Source of the DNA: Fulvivirgaceae bacterium JP3-4
GTDB taxonomy: Bacteria; Bacteroidota; Bacteroidia; Cytophagales; Cyclobacteriaceae
DNA length: 64,000 nucleotides
NCBI GenBank assembly: GCA_029309925.1
Contig: JARKND010000005.1
Location: forward strand, 372,001-436,000
Direction: 5' to 3'
Position numbers and translations under genes: made by a program. The notes under the pieces were generated by a model. That model did no database searches. It saw only the letters and a program-made list of their open reading frames with translations, and had not been told where the DNA came from. Every line of letters starts with the position of its first letter. Within the stretch, counting starts at the first letter, position 1. Shown piece by piece: positions 9,151 to 17,486 of the stretch.

Positions 9151-9705
9151 TAGGCAGTAGGCAAAATTGCAGTAGGCAATTGTCACGCTTCCACCATTTG
9201 TTTAATGTTTATATGTTTCCTGATGCTTCAGAAGGAGGCAGTAGGCAAAGTTGCAATCTCATGCTTCAGCCTTTTGTTTTGTTGTTAAATATTTCTCTGG
9301 ATTCTCAATCATATGATTAAGAAGTCGTCCAATCTCATCTGCCCTTGACAAAAGGTCGTCAAATTCCTCAGCTGTGATATACTCACATGCAAAGGCAAAA
9401 TTCAACCACACTTGTGTTTCGCTGTTTTCCATATCTCCATCAGACGACTTGCTGACAAAGTAGGCTTCATAGTTCCTTTTTCTGTAAGCTTCAGCAACAC
9501 AAACAGCAACTGATCTGGACGATCGTCTTATCTGATCAGTCAAAGAATATTTTTCCTCTTTCGGGAATCTTTTCGATATCCGGAAAATCATCATCGCAAG
9601 CTCAAAAGCTTTCTTGTACACAGTCAAATCCCTAAAACTCTGATTTGCCATTTCGCTTTTCCGTCTTTGGGCATTCTTTGTCTACTGCCAATTGCCTACT
9701 GCCTA
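9151..9705. repeat. Inverted TAGGCAGTAGGCAA repeats bracketing the S23 gene
   Basis: TAGGCAGTAGGCAA at 9151-9164 recurs inverted and exact at 9692-9705, and further partial copies occur at 9171-9182 (AGTAGGCAATTG) and 9236-9257 (GGCAGTAGGCAAAGTTGC). The unit is a heptamer, TAGGCAG/TAGGCAA. The right copy ends 2 bases before the stop codon of fadB, and the left copy begins 11 bases upstream of the fadA start codon. The 555-base segment therefore fills the whole fadB-fadA gap and looks like an inserted cassette. No transposase is encoded. Confidence 0.75.
9259..9651 (-). CDS. Four-helix bundle protein (S23 / 23S rRNA intervening-sequence protein family)
   Basis: 130 residues. The family start is typical: SFRDLTVYKKAFELAMMIF, then RFPKEEKYSLTDQIRRSSRSVAVCVAEAYRKR, NSETQVWLNFAFACEYIT and a last helix with DEIGRLLNHMIE. 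Members were first found in intervening sequences of 23S rRNA genes in Leptospira; related proteins (bAvd) serve diversity-generating retroelements as nucleic-acid-binding helper pentamers. Most chromosomal copies have no known role. Here the gene sits inside a beta-oxidation operon, between inverted heptamer repeats, with no reverse transcriptase or rRNA nearby, which suggests an inserted cassette rather than a metabolic partner. Confidence 0.92.
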   Translation of the reverse strand: MANQSFRDLTVYKKAFELAMMIFRISKRFPKEEKYSLTDQIRRSSRSVAVCVAEAYRKRNYEAYFVSKSSDGDMENSETQVWLNFAFACEYITAEEFDDLLSRADEIGRLLNHMIENPEKYLTTKQKAEA

Positions 9706-9707
9706 CT

Positions 9708-12107
9708 TTAGTTTCTCAACGGTTTCCCTCCCGTCAAAATCGACTGAATTCTTTCCAGTGTCTTCTTCTCTCCGCACAGCGAAACGAATGCTTCGCGCTC
9801 GAGGTCGAGAAGATATTGTTCACTTACTTCCTGTGGTGCGGTCAGGTCTCCTCCACACATGATGTTGGCGATCTTCAAGGCGATTTTGGCATCGTGGTCT
9901 GAAATGTATTTTCCCATTTTCATTCCGTTGATACCGGCCATGAACAACGCTTGCCCTGCGCGACCCTGCACTTTAATATTTTTTGCCTGCTGTGGCATGG
10001 TGTATCCCGCCTCGGCAAGCTCGATCACTGCTTGTTTTGCATCTGCAATCTGGCGATCGCGGTTGATGGAGATCCTGTCCTGAGAACGAATTATCTTCAT
10101 GTCGCGCGCCTCTTCCGCTGACAATGCAACTTTTGCCGTAGCGATATTCATGAAGGCATTCTGCAGTGCATTGAGTTCAACGTCTCCTTCCTCCAATGAG
10201 TCTGAAACACGTTTTGTAAATTCTTTTGTTCCCCCACCGCCAGGAATCAGACCAACACCAACTTCAACGAGACCAATGTAGGTCTCCGCTGCAGCCTGGA
10301 CGAGATCTGCGTGCAATGTCATCTCGCAGCCTCCGCCCAGTGTTCTTCCCTGCGGGCAAACTACCACGGGAATTGAGGAATATCTCAGGCGCATTGTTGA
10401 ATTCTGAAATGCCCGCACCATGAAATCAATTTCATCGTAGTCCTGCTCGATGGCATACATGAACACCAGTCCGAGGTTCGCACCTAGAGAAAAATCCGCG
10501 CCCTGGTGTCCAACCACAAGCCCGCGGTAATTCTTTTCCGCGAGGTCAACAGCTTTGTTCATACCTTCGATCACCGCGCTGCCAAGTGTGAAGCTCTTGC
10601 TATGCCAGCTGAAGTTTATCACGCCATCACCGAGGTCGATGATTTTTGAGTCTGCATTTTTCCAGACGACATTGTCGCTGAGGTTCTCAAGAATAATAAA
10701 CTCACTCTTTCCCGGAATACTCTTGTATGATTTCGAAGGGATGTCGTAGTACTTGCGTTCGCCTTGTTCGACTTTGTAGAATGAGCTGTTGCCGGCAGCA
10801 AGCATGTCGTAAACCCATTGCTTCGGTTTGTAACCTGCTGCCTCCATGTTCTTCATGGTGGCCTCGACACCTACAGCGTCCCAGGTTTCAAACGGACCAA
10901 TTTCCCAACCGAAACCTGCGCAGACTGCATCATCTATTTTATATAGCTCATCCGATATTTCGGGAATGCGATTGCTTACATACTGGAACAACCCATAAAA
11001 CGAGTCGCGATAAAACTCTCCTGCTTTGTCTTTCCCTGCAAAAAGAACCTTAAAGCGCTCTTTCAGATTGTCGATCGTCTTTGTTGTTTCAAGCGTTGCA
11101 AATTTTGCTTTCGCTTTCGGCTTGTACTCAAAGGTCTTCAGGTCGAGTGTAAGAATCTCAGTTTCTCCTTTGGCGTTTTTGGCTTTCTTGTAAAATCCCT
11201 GACCTGTCTTATCGCCAAGCCACTTATTCTGTTCGAGCTTCGTGATTTCAGCCGGCATCTTGAACATATCACGACCTTCATCGTTTGGCAGACCTGCGTA
11301 AAGGTTGTTTGCAACTTTTACGAGCGTGTCAAGACCAACCACATCAGAAGTTCGGAAAGTTGCCGACTTCGGGCGCCCGATCACAGGTCCTGTGAGTTTG
11401 TCAACTTCATCGATGTTGAGGTCAAGCTTGCGCATGGAATCAACTGCCTTCATGATTCCATAGATACCAACCCTGTTTGCGATAAATGCTGGTGTGTCTT
11501 TGCAGAGTACGGTTGTCTTGCCCAGATACAGATCTCCATAGTGCATCAGAAATTTAACGACCTCCGGATCCGTCTTCGGTGTCGGAATTATTTCAAGGAG
11601 TTTGAGGTATCTGGGCGGATTGAAGAAGTGAGTTCCGCAGAAATGCTTCTGAAAATCTTCGCTTCGTCCTTCCGCCATAAGGTGAATCGGAATACCTGAC
11701 GTATTTGAAGTGATGAGCGTGCCTGGCTTGCGGTGTTTTTCAACTTCGGTATAGACTTGCTTTTTGATCTCAAGGTTCTCAACTACGACTTCAATCGTCC
11801 AGTCGTATTCTTTGATCTTCGCCATGTCATCAACGAAATTTCCGAGCTTGACTCGCGAAGCAAAGCGCTTGTGATATAATGGAGCGGGATTCGATTTGAG
11901 CGTGGATTCGAAAGCTGCCTGAACAATCCTGTTCTTCACCGCTGGACTGTCGAGTGAAAGACCTTTTTTCTTTTCTTCATCATTAAGTTCCTTCGGTGCG
12001 ATGTCCAGCAGCAGGACTTCCACACCAATGTTAGCGAAGTGACAGGCAATGCGTGAGCCCATGATTCCGGAGCCAAGCACTGCAACTTTGCGGATCGTTC
12101 GATTCAT
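9708..12107 (-). CDS. fadB: 3-hydroxyacyl-CoA dehydrogenase / enoyl-CoA hydratase fusion
   Basis: 799 residues. The N-terminal part is the NAD-binding dehydrogenase (VAVLGSGIMGSRIACHFA, residues 8-25; the SNTSGIPI and HFFNPP motifs; a second helical domain with FIANRVGIYG). The C-terminal part, from about residue 500, is the crotonase-fold hydratase with GHQGADFSLGANLG, GGGCEMTLHADL and GVGLIPGGGGTKE, the last providing the catalytic glutamates and glycine-rich loop. This is dehydrogenase-first order, opposite to E. coli FadB and usual in Bacteroidota. It carries out hydration and oxidation in beta-oxidation. The start overlaps the marR stop by 4 bases (ATGA). Confidence 0.96.
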   Translation of the reverse strand: MNRTIRKVAVLGSGIMGSRIACHFANIGVEVLLLDIAPKELNDEEKKKGLSLDSPAVKNRIVQAAFESTLKSNPAPLYHKRFASRVKLGNFVDDMAKIKEYDWTIEVVVENLEIKKQVYTEVEKHRKPGTLITSNTSGIPIHLMAEGRSEDFQKHFCGTHFFNPPRYLKLLEIIPTPKTDPEVVKFLMHYGDLYLGKTTVLCKDTPAFIANRVGIYGIMKAVDSMRKLDLNIDEVDKLTGPVIGRPKSATFRTSDVVGLDTLVKVANNLYAGLPNDEGRDMFKMPAEITKLEQNKWLGDKTGQGFYKKAKNAKGETEILTLDLKTFEYKPKAKAKFATLETTKTIDNLKERFKVLFAGKDKAGEFYRDSFYGLFQYVSNRIPEISDELYKIDDAVCAGFGWEIGPFETWDAVGVEATMKNMEAAGYKPKQWVYDMLAAGNSSFYKVEQGERKYYDIPSKSYKSIPGKSEFIILENLSDNVVWKNADSKIIDLGDGVINFSWHSKSFTLGSAVIEGMNKAVDLAEKNYRGLVVGHQGADFSLGANLGLVFMYAIEQDYDEIDFMVRAFQNSTMRLRYSSIPVVVCPQGRTLGGGCEMTLHADLVQAAAETYIGLVEVGVGLIPGGGGTKEFTKRVSDSLEEGDVELNALQNAFMNIATAKVALSAEEARDMKIIRSQDRISINRDRQIADAKQAVIELAEAGYTMPQQAKNIKVQGRAGQALFMAGINGMKMGKYISDHDAKIALKIANIMCGGDLTAPQEVSEQYLLDLEREAFVSLCGEKKTLERIQSILTGGKPLRN

Positions 12108-12571
12108 ATTCGTTTGTCGTTGAGCGAAGGTATTTTGTCGTAAATATTATTTGATTCAATAATTCGTGTGATCTTCTGAAGCACTTCGAAAAAATTTGTC
12201 AGCTGCTGCGCTTCAATTTTTTCTCTTACCACCTCGTTAAATCTCAACACCACCTCCCGTGACTTCTCTTTCTTTTTTTTCCCTTCTTTCGTCAGCACGA
12301 TTCTCACCATGCGCTTGTCCGAGGCATCGCCCTCGCGGTTGATCAATCCCTTTTCTTCCATGGTCTTGAGCAGGCGTGTCAGACTTCGCGCTTCAAGTCC
12401 CATCAGCGGAGCGATCTTGGTTGCTGGCGTTCCTTCTTCCGAGTTAATATTGAGCAGAACAAAACCCATCGACATGGTGATATCATACTTGCTCGCCTGC
12501 TGATTATACATCCGCGCGATTGCATGCCATGCTGCTTTGATATTAAAGTCTACGGTTTCCTCTCTGCGCAT
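12104..12571 (-). CDS. MarR-family transcriptional regulator
   Basis: 155 residues. Winged-helix signatures are visible: TPATKIAPLMGLEARSLTRL as the recognition helix region, LKTMEEKGLINREGDASDKR as the turn into the wing, and MVRIVLTKEGKKK. A C-terminal dimerisation helix follows. It is the first gene of the beta-oxidation operon and overlaps fadB by 4 bases, so it is translationally coupled to the pathway it probably represses; acyl-CoA or fatty-acid release of repression is the obvious inference. An 8-base palindrome TGCATGCA (12612-12619) lies about 40 bases upstream of its start and could be part of the operator. Confidence 0.9.
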   Translation of the reverse strand: MRREETVDFNIKAAWHAIARMYNQQASKYDITMSMGFVLLNINSEEGTPATKIAPLMGLEARSLTRLLKTMEEKGLINREGDASDKRMVRIVLTKEGKKKKEKSREVVLRFNEVVREKIEAQQLTNFFEVLQKITRIIESNNIYDKIPSLNDKRI

Positions 12572-12753
12572 ACGTTTTCAGTCGGTTAGCGAAGGTAAAA
12601 AAAATATAGTATGCATGCAGAGTATTTGGAAATATTTTCGCGCCATGGGTTGTTAAGTGTGGACAGCGTCATTGGAAAATTCCCATTCCTGCCGGTTTGC
12701 CCGGCTTAGCTGGGGAATTATTGCCGCTTTGGCGCTTCTGGATAATTATATCT

Positions 12754-13236
12754 ATGGAATTTAAAGAGCTTTTTGAAAATTTTCAGCAGTCTGGATCTGT
12801 AGTTTGGATCGGGGTTAGGCCTGATCGCAGAGTACCATTGCGCGAATTGCGACAAGTTCAGGCGATTGAAGATCGCGGGCTTGAAGGCGATCGTCACCAA
12901 CGGAGAGGTAGTGCGCGCCAGGTTACACTAATTCAAAAAGAACATCTTGACTCCATTGCGGCCTTTCTTGGTAGGGTTTCCATTGATCCCCAGCTGACGC
13001 GGAGAAATCTTGTTGTTCGTGGAGTCAATTTACTCGCTCTAAAAGGCAAGCGGTTTAAAGTGGGCGAGTCAGTGTTAGAATATTCAGGTGATTGCCACCC
13101 TTGTTCGCGCATGGAAGACAACCTTGGAACGGGTGGTTATAACGCAATGCGTGGCCTTGGGGGAATCACTGCAAAGGTGATCAAAAGTGGCAAAATTCGA
13201 CTAGATGATGCCGTGATCGTTTTAAAAACCGTATAA
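12754..13236 (+). CDS. MOSC domain-containing protein
   Basis: 160 residues from the ATG at 12754; an earlier in-frame start at 12697 adds a segment with no conserved character. MOSC domains bind sulfur or molybdenum cofactor through a conserved cysteine. Visible are GLEGDRHQRRGSARQVTLI, LTRRNLVVRGVNLLALKGKRF, the cysteine pair in GDCHPCSRME and the terminal GGITAKVIKSGKI. It is a stand-alone MOSC protein like YiiM, whose E. coli member acts in reduction of N-hydroxylated compounds. It is transcribed away from marR and is followed by a PadR gene. Confidence 0.9.
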   Translation: MEFKELFENFQQSGSVVWIGVRPDRRVPLRELRQVQAIEDRGLEGDRHQRRGSARQVTLIQKEHLDSIAAFLGRVSIDPQLTRRNLVVRGVNLLALKGKRFKVGESVLEYSGDCHPCSRMEDNLGTGGYNAMRGLGGITAKVIKSGKIRLDDAVIVLKTV

Positions 13237-13289
13237 ATTTAATTAAATAAGTGCTGGTGTCTGATGCATAAGATTATTATGTTTGAACC

Positions 13290-13628
13290 ATGAATCACTC
13301 GCCTGAGCTCTTGAAGGGCACACTCCAGACGATCGTTTTGAAAGTGCTTGCCGACTACGGAAAAATGTATGGCTATGAACTCGTCCAACGGGTCCGACAG
13401 TTGTCAGCCAACACGATCACGCTCACTGAAGGCGCGCTTTATCCCACCCTGCATCGTATGGAGAAAAATGGATTGTTGAAGACCGAAGTGGTAATGGTTG
13501 GAAAACGGATGCGCAAGTATTACCGAATCACACCAGCCGGAAAAGAAGCCGTTGATGTGAAGATCGACAATTTTGTTTCGTTCATCCGCACGATGTCGGC
13601 TGTGCTCAGTTTGAAGGCTTGGGTGTAA
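13290..13628 (+). CDS. PadR-family transcriptional regulator
   Basis: 112 residues, the short PadR type: LLKGTLQTIVLKVLADYGKMYGYEL, the winged helix with LTEGALYPTLHRMEKNGLL, and the wing KRMRKYYRITPAGKEAV. In Bacteroidota such genes often sit beside ABC transporters or membrane proteins they control. Here the only codirectional neighbour is the MOSC gene 53 bases upstream, and the next gene is convergent with only 3 bases between the stops, so the target is not evident. Confidence 0.92.
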   Translation: MNHSPELLKGTLQTIVLKVLADYGKMYGYELVQRVRQLSANTITLTEGALYPTLHRMEKNGLLKTEVVMVGKRMRKYYRITPAGKEAVDVKIDNFVSFIRTMSAVLSLKAWV

Positions 13629-13631
13629 GCG

Positions 13632-15542
13632 TTAATTGATCACTGGTTCATTTTCATTGGCGAAATCTCCGCGCAACGTACGGAACCGTTTTCTCGCTTC
13701 GGCTGCGTAAACGCTGCCGGGGTACTTATTCAAGAATTCGCGATAGATCTCCATCGCCTTCTCCTTGTTTTTCAGTTGACGCTCATAGATTTCGCCTTGG
13801 AGAAAGTAGGCATCGTCAGAGAGGATATCGTCAGGGTACTCGGTCAGGATCCGCTGCAGTAGTTTCATCGAGGCTTCAAACTCCCCTCGTTTCATCCTAA
13901 GATTGGCCTCGAGCCAGTACACGTCATCAAGAATTGTCTGATTGCTGAAGGCAACCGGTTGTTCTCCCGGTTTCACGAGCTGGCCCTCCTTCAGATACTG
14001 AAGTTGCTGAAGGGCTTCATCCTGTTTATTCTGATAAAGAAGCAGCTCAACAGCTGCAAACTGAGTTAACGCCTGCCCCACGGAGTCGAACGCAATGTTC
14101 TCTTTGATTCGCATGCTTAGTTCCATTGCATCGTTGGCAATTTCCCGCGTGGTGGCTTCCTTTAATATATCTAAGTGTTCCTGCGCGAGCCGGAAGTTTG
14201 CCTTGTAGTATGAGAGCTTTGCGTTTCGCAGCTTCGCCTCGTAGCCAACCGGATTTTCCTTTTGCGTTTTTTCCACCTGCGAGTACAGTAACGTTGATTC
14301 CCATGGCTCTCCTTTGATAAGGTAAATGTCGCCAAGATCCAGTTTCGCTTTTGATTTCAGGTAAAGCGAAGCCCTTGGGTTGATGATTAGGCCGTTTAAA
14401 ATTTTTATAGCCTCATCTTTTTCGTCAAGATAATTCGCGTAAAGCAGCGCCTCGCTTCTCGTTGCTTCAAGCGAGTTGACGTTGTCTGGATATTTTTCGA
14501 TAAATTTTTGATAATCTCCGATCAGGATCTTCACAGAATCTGCGTTTACCGGGAAAGTTTTTTTCACTCTCGATTCACGCGTGCGGATCAGACCTAAACG
14601 TGCCATCATGTGATTTGGACTGTTGGGGAATTCCTTAATCACATAGCGATAAATTTTCGAAGCATTGTCGTAGTCTTCGTTGTCGAGCGCGACTCTCGCT
14701 ACCTCGAGCGACTTTTCACCTTCTTTCTTGTAACGTTTATCGTACGCCCGTGCCTGGATGAAAGATGCATAAAAGTTCTTTTGCTGCATCGTGACCCAGA
14801 TCAGCAGGTCGGAATAAACCTCGACATCCGGATTTTGTTGCACTTTATCGTAAAGCAAGCGTTCGAGCGACTCGAGTTCCTCGGGCTTGCTCAATAATGC
14901 CTGCATCACGTTCTTCACGTATTGGATATTGGCCGAACTTTGAGTTACGTAACTCAGGTATTCCTGGACCATCTTGTCTTGTTGCCCCTGGATGCGATAC
15001 AGCATCGCCAGGTCGAGACAAAAGAGAAAAGGATTACCGAGGTATTGCCTGGTTTCGGATAGCGCCAGGATCGAATAATCGATCAAAGAGCGGGCTGCGA
15101 GATAGTCGGACATCATCTTCGCCTGCTGCACGTTGTCGCGGATTTCTGAAATGATGTCGCGGAAATATTTGTCGGCTTTGTTCAGATCACCCGACCGGAC
15201 GTAAACAATTCCAGCATCGAGGCGGTACTGCATGTTATCCGGATCTCTTCTCGAAATTTTTTTCAGATATCCCTGTGCCTCATCGTATGCGCCCAGGTCG
15301 AGCATCACCGTCAGGTAGTTGTTGTGAATGAGCTGAATGTTGGCATCCGACTTTGACAGGTCGCGGTATAGTTCCACGGCTTTCTTTTTGTCGCCTTTAA
15401 GAAAGTATTCGTTTGCGAGTTGAATGTCTGGTAAGTTCTGAGCTTTCAGATTCAAAGAAAGACAGAGAAGTAAGGCTACGAAGAAACCTGCCTTTCTTAT
15501 TATTAGTATTATATATATTATATAATAAGTATAATTAGCCAT
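13632..15542 (-). CDS. Tetratricopeptide-repeat protein, probably periplasmic
   Basis: About 636 residues. After a hydrophobic N-terminus come many TPR-like helical pairs, for example AVELYRDLSKSDANIQ, GDLNKADKYFRDIISE, NASKIYRYVIKEFPNSPNH and, at the end, KAMEIYREFLNKYPGSVYAAEARKR, which resembles BamD/YbgF-type repeats. The role is unknown; a scaffold in the cell envelope is likely. The start is uncertain: the ATG at 15542 gives ANYTYYIIYIILII before a normal signal peptide (RKAGFFVALLLCLSLNLKAQ). That extra segment is translated from the AT-only tract that may belong to a replication origin. A non-standard start immediately before RKAGFF would give an ordinary signal peptide. Confidence 0.85.
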   Translation of the reverse strand: MANYTYYIIYIILIIRKAGFFVALLLCLSLNLKAQNLPDIQLANEYFLKGDKKKAVELYRDLSKSDANIQLIHNNYLTVMLDLGAYDEAQGYLKKISRRDPDNMQYRLDAGIVYVRSGDLNKADKYFRDIISEIRDNVQQAKMMSDYLAARSLIDYSILALSETRQYLGNPFLFCLDLAMLYRIQGQQDKMVQEYLSYVTQSSANIQYVKNVMQALLSKPEELESLERLLYDKVQQNPDVEVYSDLLIWVTMQQKNFYASFIQARAYDKRYKKEGEKSLEVARVALDNEDYDNASKIYRYVIKEFPNSPNHMMARLGLIRTRESRVKKTFPVNADSVKILIGDYQKFIEKYPDNVNSLEATRSEALLYANYLDEKDEAIKILNGLIINPRASLYLKSKAKLDLGDIYLIKGEPWESTLLYSQVEKTQKENPVGYEAKLRNAKLSYYKANFRLAQEHLDILKEATTREIANDAMELSMRIKENIAFDSVGQALTQFAAVELLLYQNKQDEALQQLQYLKEGQLVKPGEQPVAFSNQTILDDVYWLEANLRMKRGEFEASMKLLQRILTEYPDDILSDDAYFLQGEIYERQLKNKEKAMEIYREFLNKYPGSVYAAEARKRFRTLRGDFANENEPVIN

Positions 15543-15817
15543 GTTCAAATGTTGATAAATATCCGTTCCGCGAAGCTGTTCATGCTTTGTTAGCTAATGT
15601 AGCAAATCAATTCTTTAATCATCAGGGTTTTACAAGTTTATCAACAATTGCCTGAGGTGTGTATAACGTGTATGTGGGTATTTTCTGATGTTAACGTGTG
15701 TTTATAGGTTGAGAGTTGTCTACACGGTTGTTAATAAGTTTGAATCCTGCCGAGGTTTTGACAGAATTACCCATGGTTTAAGTTTTTGTCCACATGCTTG
15801 TCAGTCAGTTATCCACA
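15498..15817. other. Candidate replication origin (oriC): AT tract plus DnaA-box cluster
   Basis: Positions 15498-15537 are almost pure A/T and could be an unwinding element. In the next 280 bases several DnaA-box-like 9-mers are seen: exact TTATNCACA boxes at 15658-15666 (as TGTGTATAA) and 15809-15817 (TTATCCACA); one-mismatch boxes at 15550-15558 (TGTTGATAA), 15638-15646 (TTATCAACA), 15729-15737 (TGTTAATAA) and 15786-15794 (TTGTCCACA). The interval has no gene. mnmG and two parS-like sites lie 4.5 kb away. This is an inference from motifs only; dnaA is not in the window, as is frequent in Bacteroidota. Confidence 0.55.
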
Positions 15818-17486
15818 TTGGTGCGAGCTCAAGTTCCCAGTTTGCTTTGAGTGAATGCACGACTTCTCCTTTGGGATTTCTTGAATAAATCAGTTTTTCA
15901 GGTTCTTGTTTTCTGTTGTAATTCCCAGGGTCCCATGCTCCATTGTTGTTTTCATCAATGAGGCATCTAACGATATAGTTACCGGCAGGGATGTCCGTAA
16001 ATGAGCCTTTAGCTTTAGTTGATTGTCTTAGAAGTTTGTAGTCGCTTGTCAGCAGTTGGACGATGATGTTTTGTTTCCGTGTCTTTACTTCGTACAATAT
16101 CTCTGAAAGGATTGACGGCTGATCGATTTCGATTCGCTGTTTTACGGAAGGGCTGCTGTCATTCTCTACACTGATGAATGCGGCTTTTCGTGTAACGAGT
16201 TCGTTCAAGGTTTTGACGGTCGCTGTGGTGTCTTTGGGTTTTGGAGGTCCGTCTGCATCTGGTTGGTCTATCAAAAAGAGTTTTTTGTCGAAGGTTTTTT
16301 GAAGTGTGAACGTGTTTGTTGCCGGGTCCCAGTCAGCGTCTTTGGAGCTGAATGTCAGAGTAGTGAGGGTATCTTTTCTGAAGTATACACTGTCGAGATT
16401 AAATGAGTTGACTGGTTTGTTGAATTTGTATTTGATTGTCACGGTGCCTGTTCTCGCAATAATTTTTGCTTCTTCAATTGACATGTTGAATTTGTCTTTC
16501 TGGATGTTTGCGCCTTTGCGGAACTTTGCGTAAAGAGTCGTGTCAATGGTTGAGCCGGAACTGTCTGTGGCGGAGAGGTTAAGTTGCAGGCTGTCGAGGT
16601 CCGGGAAAGTGTTGTACACTCTGATGTTCGATTGGTCTTCTCCGTAATAATAGGAGAGCTCGTTCTGTGGTGTTGATGAAAGTTTATAGGAGCGAAGATT
16701 TTTATTGGTCTTGATATTGAAGAATGTTCCAAAGGGCCGTGCGCTCGTAACTTTGAGATCTCGTGTATCAAGTCGGATTGTTTCGAGGTGGAGCTTGGCT
16801 GTGTCTTTGCGAAGGTCGATCGGTTTGGCGATGAAGGCGTAGGTTTCGTTTCGTGAGTCAACAGTTAAATTTTTGTTTTTGTCCTGGTAAGCATAGAGTT
16901 GGTAGACTCCTGGTTTGATGTAGTCTAGTTTGAAATTTCCTTTAGCATCGGTTCGTGTAAAATAGAACGATGGATGCTTCATGATGCTCAGGGTGTCGTT
17001 TGCGTGCTGAAGTGCAACGGTAATGTCTTTGAGTTCTTTTGTGGTAATGAGGTCTGTTACCTTTCCTTCAAGTGAGAGAGAGTCGAGGTACGTTCCGGTA
17101 CTGAACGCAAGTTTGAGATCACGTACTGGGTTGCGTTCTGTAATATCCTGGATCGCTTCTCGGAAGTTGATCGTATATGTTGTGTTTGGATCAAGAGTTG
17201 CGTTGAGGTCGATGGTTACGGTTGTTCTCTTTGTTGTGATTTCGTAGTCTTTACCGATAGAAGGTGTGATGATGACTTGTTCTTTGGCTGCGTTGAGATT
17301 CAGCATTTCATCGAACTCAAGATCGATACGGGTTCCGTTGAAGTTTGTCTTTTCATTCTTGGGATTGGTGCTGATGAGCTTTGGCGGAATTGTATCTTTG
17401 GGTCCGCCTGTCGGAGATGTTTGTCTGGCGCATCCACCGAAGAAGAGAATCCAAGTGATGACGGGCAGAATGTATTTTAATTTCAT
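15801..17486 (-). CDS. Big_5 (Ig-like) domain lipoprotein
   Basis: 561 residues. The lipobox FFGGC gives an acylated Cys19, followed by ARQTSPTGGPKDTIPPK, the standard start of this Bacteroidota lipoprotein family. Residues 35-130 are a Big_5-type Ig domain (PPKLISTNPKNEKTNFNG ... LAFSTGTY). Next comes a carboxypeptidase-regulatory-like beta domain (FYFTRTDAKGNFKLDYIKPG), and the C-terminus has a second such segment (FTDIPAGNYIVRCLIDENNN). The function is unknown; it is an outer-envelope protein. The start overlaps the methyltransferase stop by 4 bases. Its last codons contain the exact DnaA box TTATCCACA. Confidence 0.88.
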   Translation of the reverse strand: MKLKYILPVITWILFFGGCARQTSPTGGPKDTIPPKLISTNPKNEKTNFNGTRIDLEFDEMLNLNAAKEQVIITPSIGKDYEITTKRTTVTIDLNATLDPNTTYTINFREAIQDITERNPVRDLKLAFSTGTYLDSLSLEGKVTDLITTKELKDITVALQHANDTLSIMKHPSFYFTRTDAKGNFKLDYIKPGVYQLYAYQDKNKNLTVDSRNETYAFIAKPIDLRKDTAKLHLETIRLDTRDLKVTSARPFGTFFNIKTNKNLRSYKLSSTPQNELSYYYGEDQSNIRVYNTFPDLDSLQLNLSATDSSGSTIDTTLYAKFRKGANIQKDKFNMSIEEAKIIARTGTVTIKYKFNKPVNSFNLDSVYFRKDTLTTLTFSSKDADWDPATNTFTLQKTFDKKLFLIDQPDADGPPKPKDTTATVKTLNELVTRKAAFISVENDSSPSVKQRIEIDQPSILSEILYEVKTRKQNIIVQLLTSDYKLLRQSTKAKGSFTDIPAGNYIVRCLIDENNNGAWDPGNYNRKQEPEKLIYSRNPKGEVVHSLKANWELELAPMWITD

